Assembly (NCBI GenBank): GCA_964537035.1
Contig: CAZIAK010000074.1
Coordinates: 1 to 16,234, forward strand
Length of the DNA: 16,234 bases
From: CAZIAK01 sp964537035
Lineage (GTDB): Bacteria > Planctomycetota > B15-G4
Reading direction: 5' to 3'
Each line of letters opens with the position of its first letter. Within the stretch, counting starts at the first letter, position 1. Under the pieces are notes generated by a model. The model did not search any database. It was not told the origin of the DNA and saw only the letters and a list, made by a program, of their open reading frames with translations. This document shows positions 6,831-13,401 of this stretch, piece by piece. The translations under genes and the position numbers were made by a program.

Positions 6831-8099
6831 TCAGCACACCGGCGATGGGTGGGGCCCGGGCGCGTTGCGCCGCCCGCGGGAGTGCACCGCGGCGAACAGC
6901 TCCCGCCACTGTTCGGCGACGGCGTTCATGGCGTACGGTTTGGCGTCCGCACGAGCTCTTTCGCCCAGGGCCTGACGTTGGGCATCGTCTCTCAGCAGCT
7001 CCGCCAGGGTCGATGCGAAGCCGGCCCAGTCACCCGAAGCGACCAGACGCCCATTCTGACGGTCTCGCACCAGACCCTTGGGCAGGGCGTCGGCAAAAGC
7101 GACCACGGGCAAGCCAGCGGCTTGAGCTTCGAGTATGGACACAGGCAGACCTTCGGGCTGTCCCCAGGGCATGCCGGTGGAGGGTGCGGCGAAGACGTCG
7201 AGTTGCTGCAGCCAGCGCACCTTGCGCTCGCCCACGCAAGGGCCATCGAGCTGTGCCGTGTCGTGTGCTGCGCAGAGGGCAGCGATCTCGTCGCCGAGCG
7301 GGCCCGCTCCGGCGATGTGCAGCGTGCCCGGCAGCATTGTGGTGGCCTGCAGCAGCCGACGCAGGCCCTTCCCGGCCACGAAACGAGAGAGCGTTCCCAC
7401 CTTGGCCGTGGGGCAGGCGCTGTTCGACGGCGCCGCCATTGGTCTGGGGCTCGTTTGCGCTGCGGGAACGGTCACTCCGCAGCCGAGAACACGTCCCCGG
7501 CGTCCGGACAGCGCCTCGAAGCGGCTCACGACGGCCTCGCTCACGCCGCACAGCGCGTCGCAATGATCGGCGATGAACTCGGCGAGCGCCTGCCCACAGC
7601 GTCGCTGTTCGAGCCAGAACACGTCTGCCGAGTGGAGCAGCAGCACGTGGGGGCGGCCTGTGATGCGCCGACAGAGCGCGCCGACGAGCCCACCAGGTAC
7701 AGCCCAGTGGCTGAAGACAATGTCGCATCGCCGACTGGCGGAGAGCGCCGCGCGCATCATGGAACCCACGCTGCGCACGGCGGCGAGAGGGTTGAGTCCG
7801 TTGTCTGCGATGTTGCCCAGTGCTCCCGCTCCGTAGAACACGCCGTCGTTCGCAAAGCGCTGTAGACGCGCACTCCGCAGCGCTTGCGCACCATGTTCGC
7901 CGTGGTCCGGGCACACGATTTCGCAGGGCAGGGACAGTGCAGACACCAGATCGAGCAGAAAGCGCCCGCTGATGTCATGAGGGTTTCGCGGCCATGTACT
8001 GGTCAGGATCGCGAGTGTGGGCGCGGCGTCGTGGGTGTGAACACGCTGGGTCACGGCGTGGTGCTCGAACGGAATGGACGGTGAATGTCGCGGGTACAT
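6831..8099 (-). CDS. GT4-family glycosyltransferase (GT-B fold)
   Basis: The protein has 422 residues from ATG 8099. The N-terminal Rossmann-like half contains LAILTSTWPRN, the acceptor-side SHWAVPGGLVGAL (130-142) and HSADVFWLE. The nucleotide-sugar-binding half starts at VGTLSRFVAGKGLRRLL (234-250) and contains HIAGAGPLGDEI. It carries the family EX7E motif at Glu316 and Glu324 (EGLPVSILE), followed by AQAAGLPVVAF. GT4 enzymes transfer sugars from activated donors with retention of configuration, often in lipopolysaccharide or exopolysaccharide assembly, acting at the cytoplasmic membrane face. The frame stays open upstream to 8360, but that part lacks family similarity and runs antisense to the sigma gene. 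ATG 8099 and GTG 8054 are the plausible starts, both without an SD. The gene is alone on its strand and divergent from the sigma factor. Confidence 0.85.
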   Translation of the reverse strand: MYPRHSPSIPFEHHAVTQRVHTHDAAPTLAILTSTWPRNPHDISGRFLLDLVSALSLPCEIVCPDHGEHGAQALRSARLQRFANDGVFYGAGALGNIADNGLNPLAAVRSVGSMMRAALSASRRCDIVFSHWAVPGGLVGALCRRITGRPHVLLLHSADVFWLEQRRCGQALAEFIADHCDALCGVSEAVVSRFEALSGRRGRVLGCGVTVPAAQTSPRPMAAPSNSACPTAKVGTLSRFVAGKGLRRLLQATTMLPGTLHIAGAGPLGDEIAALCAAHDTAQLDGPCVGERKVRWLQQLDVFAAPSTGMPWGQPEGLPVSILEAQAAGLPVVAFADALPKGLVRDRQNGRLVASGDWAGFASTLAELLRDDAQRQALGERARADAKPYAMNAVAEQWRELFAAVHSRGRRNAPGPHPSPVC

Positions 8100-8102
8100 C
8101 GG

Positions 8103-8125
8103 CGTGTGTGTCGCCGTGTGTGTCG
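8103..8125. repeat. Tandem direct repeat CGTGTGTGTCG x2
   Basis: Two identical 11-bp units lie at 8103-8113 and 8115-8125, a period of 12 bp, immediately upstream of the glycosyltransferase start and inside the divergent spacer shared with the sigma gene. The repeat is seen directly. A protein-binding role is possible but unproven. Confidence 0.6.
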
Positions 8126-8156
8126 TGCAAGTTGTCTCGCAGGGGCGCGTTGCACG
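8124..8156. promoter_or_regulatory. Inverted repeat CGTGCAA-N19-TTGCACG in the divergent spacer
   Basis: Perfect 7-bp arms lie at 8124-8130 and 8150-8156, with centres about 26 bp apart. They sit between the divergent glycosyltransferase (-) and sigma factor (+) genes. The left arm overlaps the end of the tandem repeat at 8103-8125. This looks like an operator with two half-sites, which could control either or both genes. Confidence 0.4.
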
Positions 8157-8190
8157 TCGCGATGATCTCGGAAGTTCTTGACCAGAGTGG

Positions 8191-9027
8191 ATGATTTTCT
8201 TGAAACGGAGCATGCAAGAGACAAGGCTTGTCCAGGACGTAGCAAGTCTCTTTGTGTGCGCTCTGGACCCACGCAGCCTTTTGAAGCGAGCGACAGCCAC
8301 AACCGCCGAAGAACTTTGGACCAAGTACCTGCGCACTCGCCGGCGCATGTTCAAGGACAAGCTCGTCGAACTCTACATGCCTCTGGTGCGCCACGTCGCG
8401 GATCAGCTGGCCATGCGCTTGCCGCCCACCATCGATCGCGAAGACCTGATCAGCGCTGGCACGTTCGGTCTCTTCAAGGCGGTCGAGAACTACGATCCCG
8501 AGCGCAACACGAAGTTCGAGACGTACTGCCGCCTGCGCTCCAAGGGCGCGATGATCGACTATCTGCGGCAGCAAGACTGGATCCCCCGCGAAGCGCGCAA
8601 CCGGGGCTCGCGGCTGCACGAGGCCATCGAGCTGCTCACCAAGCGCCTGGGCAGAGAGCCCACGAACCTTGAGCTGTCCCGACACCTGCAAGTGACCATG
8701 ACCCGCTTGCGCCACTCGCTCACCGAGCTGAGCTTCGGTTCGATCATCCCGTTCTCAGAGAGCAGCTCCACCGATTCGGTGGCCGAGACCCGCGATCTGC
8801 TCACCGATCAGATCGAACCGTCCGACATCCTGCAGCGCCGCGAGACCTACGAGGTGGTGCGCCGCGAGCTGACCCCGGTCGAGCGACGCCTGGTCGATGC
8901 CTACTACTTCAAAGGTCTGACGCTGAAGGCCATCGGCAAGAAAGAGGGCATCAGCGAGTCGCGGGTGTGCCAGATCCACGGGCGCATGCTCGACCGCCTC
9001 GCCGAGCGGCTCGAGAGTGAGGGCTGA
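8191..9027 (+). CDS. Sigma-70 family factor of the FliA/WhiG type
   Basis: The protein has 278 residues from ATG 8191. Conservation begins at ELWTKYLRTRRRMFKDKLVE (41-60), matching the start of FliA/WhiG factors. Region 2 follows: EDLISAGTFGLFKAVENYDP (84-103), FETYCRLRSKGAMIDYLRQQ (109-128) and DWIPREAR (129-136). Region 3 spans about 140-190, including KRLGREPTNLELSRHL. Region 4 spans about 217-275, with LTLKAIGKKEGISESRVCQI as the HTH. All regions are present, so it should be a working alternative sigma factor. The first 30 residues look unconserved, so the real start may be further in (for example TTG 8281). The C-terminus overlaps the next gene by 11 bp, so it is co-transcribed with the LysA-like gene. 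No flagellar gene is visible nearby, so a motility role is not shown. Confidence 0.85.
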   Translation: MIFLKRSMQETRLVQDVASLFVCALDPRSLLKRATATTAEELWTKYLRTRRRMFKDKLVELYMPLVRHVADQLAMRLPPTIDREDLISAGTFGLFKAVENYDPERNTKFETYCRLRSKGAMIDYLRQQDWIPREARNRGSRLHEAIELLTKRLGREPTNLELSRHLQVTMTRLRHSLTELSFGSIIPFSESSSTDSVAETRDLLTDQIEPSDILQRRETYEVVRRELTPVERRLVDAYYFKGLTLKAIGKKEGISESRVCQIHGRMLDRLAERLESEG

Positions 9028-10030
9028 CGAGCCTGACGGTCCGGCTGGCCCTGGCAGAGAGGGTGAGCCTGGCGACGGCCGGGGGTCAGACCCCGAGAGC
9101 GCTCGGGGCGCGTTTCACTACCGAGATGCCCAGCTGATCATCGAGGAGCTGGCCCTGGCTGATCTGGCCAACGATCTTGCCGGCCAGGCAGCCTGGGTGC
9201 TGTCCCGCAAGGCCTTGGATGCCGTGTTTGAAGGCCCGGCGCGCTGTGTGCCTGTGGGGCTCGTGGGGCCGCTCGAAGTGCTCTCCATGGCGGCAGCGGC
9301 TGGCTGGTGGACCCAGGTGGTGTCGAGCCACGAACTCGATCTCGCCGAACGGGCCGGTTTCCCCCCTGAGCGCATCGCAGCGGCGGCCGGTTGGCACGAC
9401 GACGGCTTCGTGAAGGACGCCCTGACCCGTGGCATCGCTTCGCTGCCTGCGGTCGACCAACTCGACGAGCAGAACATCGAGCGCATCGCCCGGCTGTTGG
9501 GTGTAGAGCGTGGGCTGGCGGGGTGCGTTGGTGACGGCCCTGACGTGCCCGCGGCGAAGTCGATGCCCGGCCCAGCCAACGGACAGCCAAGCCTGCCCGC
9601 CGTCGTGGGCCTCGACAGCTTCGATCACTGCGGCGGCCTGCTGGCTCCGTTGCTCCGCGGCGGGCCGACGCTGGTGCTCGATGCCGTGTGGGATGGCTTC
9701 AGCCACGAGATGGTCGACGGCGTGGTCGGCGTGTTCCCCGTGACCCACCCCATGTCACCGCCAGGTGACACGTGCGACGTGCTGCTCACCGGGCTGCTCA
9801 GCCGCCCCTTGTCAGTCGCTGAGCCGGCGCTGACACCGGCGCGCTTGGCAGGCAGCTGGCCGAGCGCCGATGAAGCACCAGCGCGGGGCGATTGGATGGT
9901 GGTGCCGACTCATGATGCCCTGGCTTGCAGGGCTCCAGGCGTGGCTCACAGCGCTCCGCTGCAGGTCATGGTGCACGGGGCACTGTGGCGGCCCCTCGAC
10001 CAACGCCCCCTGCCGCCAGAGCTGGATTGA
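9017..10030 (+). CDS. Diaminopimelate-decarboxylase-like (fold-III PLP family) protein lacking the catalytic lysine
   Basis: The protein has 337 residues from GTG 9017, overlapping the sigma gene by 11 bp. From about residue 33 it follows LysA: FHYRDAQLIIEELALADLAN matches the LysA entry strand, and VVSSHELDLAERAGFPPERI (101-120) matches the barrel segment after the lysine loop. The C-terminal beta domain (about 250-320) has CDVLLTGLLSRPLSV and ARGDWMVVPTHDA in the usual order. The segment that should read ALKAN is VGLVG (80-84), so the PLP lysine is replaced by glycine. The barrel between about 165 and 215 is much shorter than in LysA (about 420 residues in total), and I see no EPGR, HVGS or CESGD motif. 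The long frame and the coupling argue for a maintained protein, not a decayed gene. Family membership is moderately sure; it is unlikely to decarboxylate diaminopimelate. Confidence 0.6.
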   Translation: MRADEPDGPAGPGREGEPGDGRGSDPESARGAFHYRDAQLIIEELALADLANDLAGQAAWVLSRKALDAVFEGPARCVPVGLVGPLEVLSMAAAAGWWTQVVSSHELDLAERAGFPPERIAAAAGWHDDGFVKDALTRGIASLPAVDQLDEQNIERIARLLGVERGLAGCVGDGPDVPAAKSMPGPANGQPSLPAVVGLDSFDHCGGLLAPLLRGGPTLVLDAVWDGFSHEMVDGVVGVFPVTHPMSPPGDTCDVLLTGLLSRPLSVAEPALTPARLAGSWPSADEAPARGDWMVVPTHDALACRAPGVAHSAPLQVMVHGALWRPLDQRPLPPELD

Positions 10031-10094
10031 CGCGCTGACCGAGCCTTCGGCGCCGCTGAGCGTGGGTCGCGCCTGGGCGTGCTGCTGGCCAGCG

Positions 10095-10571
10095 TCAGGA
10101 CGCTGTCAGCGTCCCCTGCATGGTCGCCAGCTCGGTGGCCTCGCTGTAATCGAGGGCCATCGAGATCGTCTCCCAGGGGCAGAGCACGGCGCAGAGCGAG
10201 CACGACACGCAGACGTCGTAGTCGACACGGCACACGCCCATGGGCGAGGTGTCGCCCGGGTCGACGGCGGTCACCTTGGCGATGGCGTCGACCGGGCAGG
10301 TCTCCATGCACACCTCGCAGCCCGTGCAGCCCTCCTCGTCGATCCAGGCCACGGGGCGCTCGGTCTTCTTGAGCTTGGCCGGGATCTCGCCGTAAGGGTT
10401 CTGGATGGCCTCGGCCGGGCAGACCCAGGCGCACAGCGAGCACTCGATGCACTCTTCGGGGGCGAAGATGCGAAAGGCCTCTTTGGTCTCGCCCTCGATG
10501 ATCGCGACCGGGCACTCCTTGGCGCAGAGGGTGCAGCCGACGCACTTCTCTTCGATGATGAAGAAGGCCAT
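10095..10571 (-). CDS. Ferredoxin-like protein with four CxxCxxCxxxCP 4Fe-4S motifs
   Basis: The protein has 158 residues from ATG 10571, where the family sequence MAFFIIEEKCVGC begins; the longer open frame upstream is unconserved. There are four complete motifs, at Cys10/13/16/20, Cys41/44/47/51, Cys82/85/88/92 and Cys121/124/127/131, each followed by Pro. Up to four 4Fe-4S clusters could be bound, twice the number in a common 2[4Fe-4S] ferredoxin, arranged as two tandem pairs. No signal peptide or TM segment is seen, so it is probably a soluble cytoplasmic electron carrier or a subunit of an oxidoreductase. No partner enzyme is encoded in the window. It is divergent from the IscU-like scaffold gene, whose promoter region it shares. 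Confidence 0.88.
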   Translation of the reverse strand: MAFFIIEEKCVGCTLCAKECPVAIIEGETKEAFRIFAPEECIECSLCAWVCPAEAIQNPYGEIPAKLKKTERPVAWIDEEGCTGCEVCMETCPVDAIAKVTAVDPGDTSPMGVCRVDYDVCVSCSLCAVLCPWETISMALDYSEATELATMQGTLTAS

Positions 10572-10613
10572 GAGTAGGAGCTTTCGGTTCGGCGGGGCGG
10601 GGGTGACGTACGA

Positions 10614-10641
10614 TTGGCAAGGTGCAGGTGGGGCGGATGAT
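10614..10641 (+). promoter_or_regulatory. Candidate promoter TTGGCA-N16-GATGAT for the IscU-like gene
   Basis: The -35 TTGGCA (10614-10619) matches five of six consensus bases, and GATGAT (10636-10641) matches four of six, with a 16-bp spacer. Transcription would start near 10648, giving a leader of about 130 nt. It overlaps the stronger minus-strand promoter at 10637-10665. Confidence 0.35.
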
Positions 10642-10665
10642 AGGGCCATCGGGGCCCGTTGCCAA
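10637..10665 (-). promoter_or_regulatory. Promoter TTGGCA-N17-TATCAT for the ferredoxin gene
   Basis: On the minus strand TTGGCA (10665-10660) and TATCAT (10642-10637) each match five of six consensus bases, with an optimal 17-bp spacer. This is the best sigma-70-type promoter in the window. Transcription would start near 10630, leaving a leader of about 60 nt to ATG 10571. Confidence 0.55.
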
Positions 10666-10776
10666 CCTGCGAGGGGGATGAGCGGCCCAAACAGGCCAGA
10701 GCGAGCCGATCGAGGGCAGGGTCGGGCCCCCCCGGGCTGCTGGCTGAACCGTGTGTCGCCCGAGGCGATCGCTACC

Positions 10777-11175
10777 ATGTGGCCCATGAGCCGCCTGCCA
10801 GACGCCCTCCGAGAGCACCTCGTCAGCCCCCGCAACGTGGGCGAGCCCGAGGGCGGCTTCTCCCACCGGGGCGAGGCGCTCAACGGCGCCTGTCGTGACC
10901 ACCTGGTCATCTATCTTGCTGGCGACGACCAGGGCCATGTGGCTCGCGCCGGCTTCCGCGCGAAGGGCTGCCCGGCGGCCATGGCCATGGCGTCAGCGGT
11001 GACTGACCTGTTGGTGGGCTTGCCCCTCGACGAGGCCCTGGCGCAACAGGCCACCACTCGCCTGGCGGAGGCCTTCGGCGAGCCCGCGCCCCTTCACCGA
11101 CATGCCTTGGCCCTGGTGACAGAAGCGCTCGGTAGCCTGTCGGTGGCTAGCCGCCCTCACTCACCGCGCGCTTGA
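10777..11175 (+). CDS. IscU/NifU N-terminal-like iron-sulfur scaffold protein, third cysteine replaced by alanine
   Basis: The protein has 132 residues from ATG 10777, chosen because a GAGG lies 11 nt upstream and family similarity starts just after it (LREHLVSPRNVGEPEG). IscU-type features follow in order: GACRDHLVIYL with Cys39 and Asp41, GFRAKGCPAAMAMASAVTDL with Cys65, and PLHRHALALVTEAL. In IscU the last segment carries His-Cys, and here it is His109-Ala110. Of the five classical ligand or transfer residues, four are kept and the third cysteine is lost. IscU-type proteins build 2Fe-2S or 4Fe-4S clusters with a cysteine desulfurase, and no desulfurase gene is here. Divergent pairing with the ferredoxin suggests a shared iron-sulfur task. 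The tail overlaps kdsA by 29 bp on the opposite strand. Confidence 0.78.
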   Translation: MWPMSRLPDALREHLVSPRNVGEPEGGFSHRGEALNGACRDHLVIYLAGDDQGHVARAGFRAKGCPAAMAMASAVTDLLVGLPLDEALAQQATTRLAEAFGEPAPLHRHALALVTEALGSLSVASRPHSPRA

Positions 11176-11962
11176 TCGCCAGCAGCGTCTTCAGCATGCC
11201 CGCCATCTCATCGAGCGGGATCATGTTCGGCCCGTCAGACATCGCGTTGTCCGGGTCGGGATGCGTCTCTGCGAACAGGCCGTCGCAACCCGCCGCCACG
11301 GCCGCGCGGGCCAGCACCGGGGCCATGGTGCGATCACCTGAGGTGGTCTTGCCGCCGGCGCTGGGCTTCTGCACCGAGTGCGTCGCGTCGAAGACCACGG
11401 GCACGCCGAACCTGGCCAGCTCGGGGATGGCGCGCATGTCGCTGACCAGGGTGTTGTAGCCGAAGCTCACGCCGCGCTCGGTGACGCACAGGTTGTCGTT
11501 GCCCGTGGAGCGCACCTTGTCGAGGGAGTGGCCCACATCCCAGGGCGCCATGAACTGACCCTTCTTCACGTTCACGGCCAGGCCGCTGCGGCCCGCGGCG
11601 AGGAGCAGGTCGGTCTGGCGACAGAGGAACGCGGGGATCTGAATCAGGTCGACCTTGCCCACGGCCAGCTCGCAGTGCTCCGGCGTGTGCACGTCAGTCA
11701 TGACCGGCACGCCGACCTCCTTGCCCACGGATGCCAGCAGGTCCAGGCCTTCGTGCACGCCCGGGCCCCGAAACGAGTCGACCGCCGTGCGGTTGGCCTT
11801 GTCGAAGCTGGCCTTGAACACGAAGGGGATGCCCAGCTCGCCGGTGATCTCGGCCATGCGCCTGGCGATGGCCAGGGGCCCGGAGTCGTTCTCGATCACG
11901 CAGGGGCCGGCGAGCAAGAACAGCGGGCCGCCGGGGAGGAGGCTGAGCGGGCCGATCTGCAT
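11147..11962 (-). CDS. kdsA: 3-deoxy-D-manno-octulosonate-8-phosphate synthase (KDO-8-P synthase)
   Basis: The protein has 271 residues, normal for KdsA. It condenses phosphoenolpyruvate with arabinose-5-phosphate to make KDO-8-phosphate for the lipopolysaccharide core. Motifs in order are LAGPCVIE (17-24), VFKASFDKANRT (48-59), DLIQIPAFLCRQTDLLLAAG (105-124), NVKKGQFMAPWD, TERGVSFGYN, VVFDATHSVQ (189-198) and ETHPDPDNAMSDGPNM. Cys21, His195, Glu232 and Asp243 are in the positions of the four metal ligands of the metal-dependent class (A. aeolicus type); the metal-free class has Asn instead of Cys. The start is ATG 11962, immediately before family similarity begins; no strong SD is seen. The gene stands alone, divergent from the ApgM-like gene. 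Its 3' end overlaps the scaffold gene. Confidence 0.95.
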   Translation of the reverse strand: MQIGPLSLLPGGPLFLLAGPCVIENDSGPLAIARRMAEITGELGIPFVFKASFDKANRTAVDSFRGPGVHEGLDLLASVGKEVGVPVMTDVHTPEHCELAVGKVDLIQIPAFLCRQTDLLLAAGRSGLAVNVKKGQFMAPWDVGHSLDKVRSTGNDNLCVTERGVSFGYNTLVSDMRAIPELARFGVPVVFDATHSVQKPSAGGKTTSGDRTMAPVLARAAVAAGCDGLFAETHPDPDNAMSDGPNMIPLDEMAGMLKTLLAIKRAVSEGG

Positions 11963-12034
11963 GGTCTTCGGTGTCCTGTGGTCGTGAGTTGGGGACGGGC
12001 CCTGGCGTTGGATCTGGGCGGTGGGCGAGAACGC

Positions 12035-12043
12035 AGCGTAGCA
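12035..12043 (-). promoter_or_regulatory. Candidate extended -10 (TGCTACGCT) for kdsA
   Basis: On the minus strand TGC precedes TACGCT about 73 bp upstream of ATG 11962. No good -35 is visible. The arrangement is close to that before the NagZ-like gene. Confidence 0.3.
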
Positions 12044-12153
12044 GTCGACGGGGGCAGGGTCTCCCCGGGCGCGACGGTGTCCTTCCCTCTCGCCCATCGC
12101 CGTGGACAATGCCCCTCGACCATCCGCTCCCCAGGCCTGCCGACGAATCACTC

Positions 12154-13401
12154 ATGAAAGCGCTGATCCTGCTGGCTACTGGCATCGCTGACGACACTCG
12201 CGCCGGCCCGACGCCCCTTGAGCTGACCGATACGCCCCATCTCGACCGGGCGTCTGGCGAGGGGCGCCTGGGCCGGGTGCGCTTCGCTCCCACCAATGAG
12301 CGGGACACGGCGGCGGTGGCCCTGGCCTCCGTGCTCGGTTACGACACCCGTCGTGATCGCCTGGCTCGGGGTGTGGCCGAGGCCGCGGGCATGGGCGTGG
12401 AGTTGCAACGGGACGACCTGGCCCTGCGGCTCAACTTCGTGTCTACGTGGCAGGGGCGGCTGGCTGACTTTCGGGCCGGGCGCATCGGCCGGGTCGAGGC
12501 GCGCTTGCTGATCGAGGCGCTCTCCGCCGAGTTCGAGGGGGAGGGCGTGGAGTTTCACGCCGGGCAGGGCTATCGCAATCTGATGGTGCTCTCTGGCGGG
12601 CGGGAGCTGCAGGTGGAGACCGTCCCCCCGCAAGAGATGGTGGGGCGGCAGCTCGTCGACGCGGCGCCCTATGGTCGCGACGCGCAGCGGCTGCTCGACA
12701 TCGTGAATCGCTGCTGCGCCGTGCTCGAGCACCACGACGTGAACAGGGTGCGCCTCGATCTGGGTGAGAACCCGGCCAACGTGGTCTGGCTCTGGGGCCC
12801 GGGCAGCCCTGAGCCCATCGAGCCCTTCGAGCTGCGCACGGGGCGGCGGCTGTCCGTCGTCGCCGGCGTGCCCATGGCCCGGGGATTCGGCCTGCTCGCG
12901 GGGGGGCGGGCGCCGGTGATCCCTGGGGGCAGCGGCGACCTCGACTCAGACTTCGAGGCCAAACGCCGCGCGGCTCTGACAGCCCTCGACGACAGCGATG
13001 TGGTGCTGCTGCACGTGGCCGCGGGCAACGAGGCTTGCCATGTGGGCGACGGTGAGGCCAAGGGCGAGCTGTTGTCCCGGCTCGATGGCGAGCTGGTGGG
13101 GCCCTTGCTCGACGCCCTCGCCGAGCGGGGCGACACCCGGCTGTTGGTGACCACAGACCACATGACTTCGGCCAGTCGGCGTTCTGGCCCCACCGCCATG
13201 GTGCCCTTCGCTCTCTGGGGGCCGGGGATCAAAGCCCTGCGCGCCGTGCCCTTTTGCGAGACTGCCGCAGCCCAGAGCGATCTGGACATCGACCACGGAC
13301 ACACATTGCTGGAGTACCTGCTCGACTCGGCACCGGCCAACCTGCCCAGGGGCAGCTCGTCGGCACAGAGACCGGAGCAGGGCTCGGAGAGCGCCCGATG
13401 A
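12154..13401 (+). CDS. ApgM-type phosphoglycerate mutase homologue with altered active site
   Basis: The protein has 415 residues from ATG 12154, the usual size for archaeal-type cofactor-independent mutases. Family landmarks are TPLELTDTPHLDRASGEGRL (20-39), LGYD (61-64), EAAGMGVELQRDDLALRLNF (76-95), LGENPANVVWLWGPG (203-217), GGSGDLDSDFEAK (258-270) and the C-terminal DHGHTLLEYLL. Several catalytic positions differ. DGMAD is TGIAD, with Thr9 for the metal-binding Asp. The nucleophile segment SDxA is RDTA, with Arg50 for Ser. DEAGHxGD is NEACHVGD (292-299). The last His of the metal site appears to be Gly345. Asp335-His336 is kept. Phosphoglycerate mutase activity is therefore doubtful, though another role (related proteins were proposed as homoserine kinases) or a structural one is possible. 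It overlaps valS by ATGA, so translation is probably coupled. Confidence 0.8.
   Translation: MKALILLATGIADDTRAGPTPLELTDTPHLDRASGEGRLGRVRFAPTNERDTAAVALASVLGYDTRRDRLARGVAEAAGMGVELQRDDLALRLNFVSTWQGRLADFRAGRIGRVEARLLIEALSAEFEGEGVEFHAGQGYRNLMVLSGGRELQVETVPPQEMVGRQLVDAAPYGRDAQRLLDIVNRCCAVLEHHDVNRVRLDLGENPANVVWLWGPGSPEPIEPFELRTGRRLSVVAGVPMARGFGLLAGGRAPVIPGGSGDLDSDFEAKRRAALTALDDSDVVLLHVAAGNEACHVGDGEAKGELLSRLDGELVGPLLDALAERGDTRLLVTTDHMTSASRRSGPTAMVPFALWGPGIKALRAVPFCETAAAQSDLDIDHGHTLLEYLLDSAPANLPRGSSSAQRPEQGSESAR

Noticed and set aside
5744..7865. Long plus-strand frames of 350 and 471 codons (5744-6796 and 6450-7865)
   Set aside because: They run antisense to the NagZ-like and glycosyltransferase genes, which carry clear catalytic motifs; the plus-strand products show none.
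8100..8360. N-terminal extension of the glycosyltransferase by 87 residues
   Set aside because: The extension is antisense to the 5' part of the sigma gene, is Arg/Ser/Thr rich, and shows no GT-B feature; the conserved strand begins only near LAILTSTWPRN.
10405..10776. N-terminal extension of the IscU-like frame upstream to 10405
   Set aside because: It runs antisense to the ferredoxin gene and through the divergent promoter region; scaffold similarity begins only after 10777.
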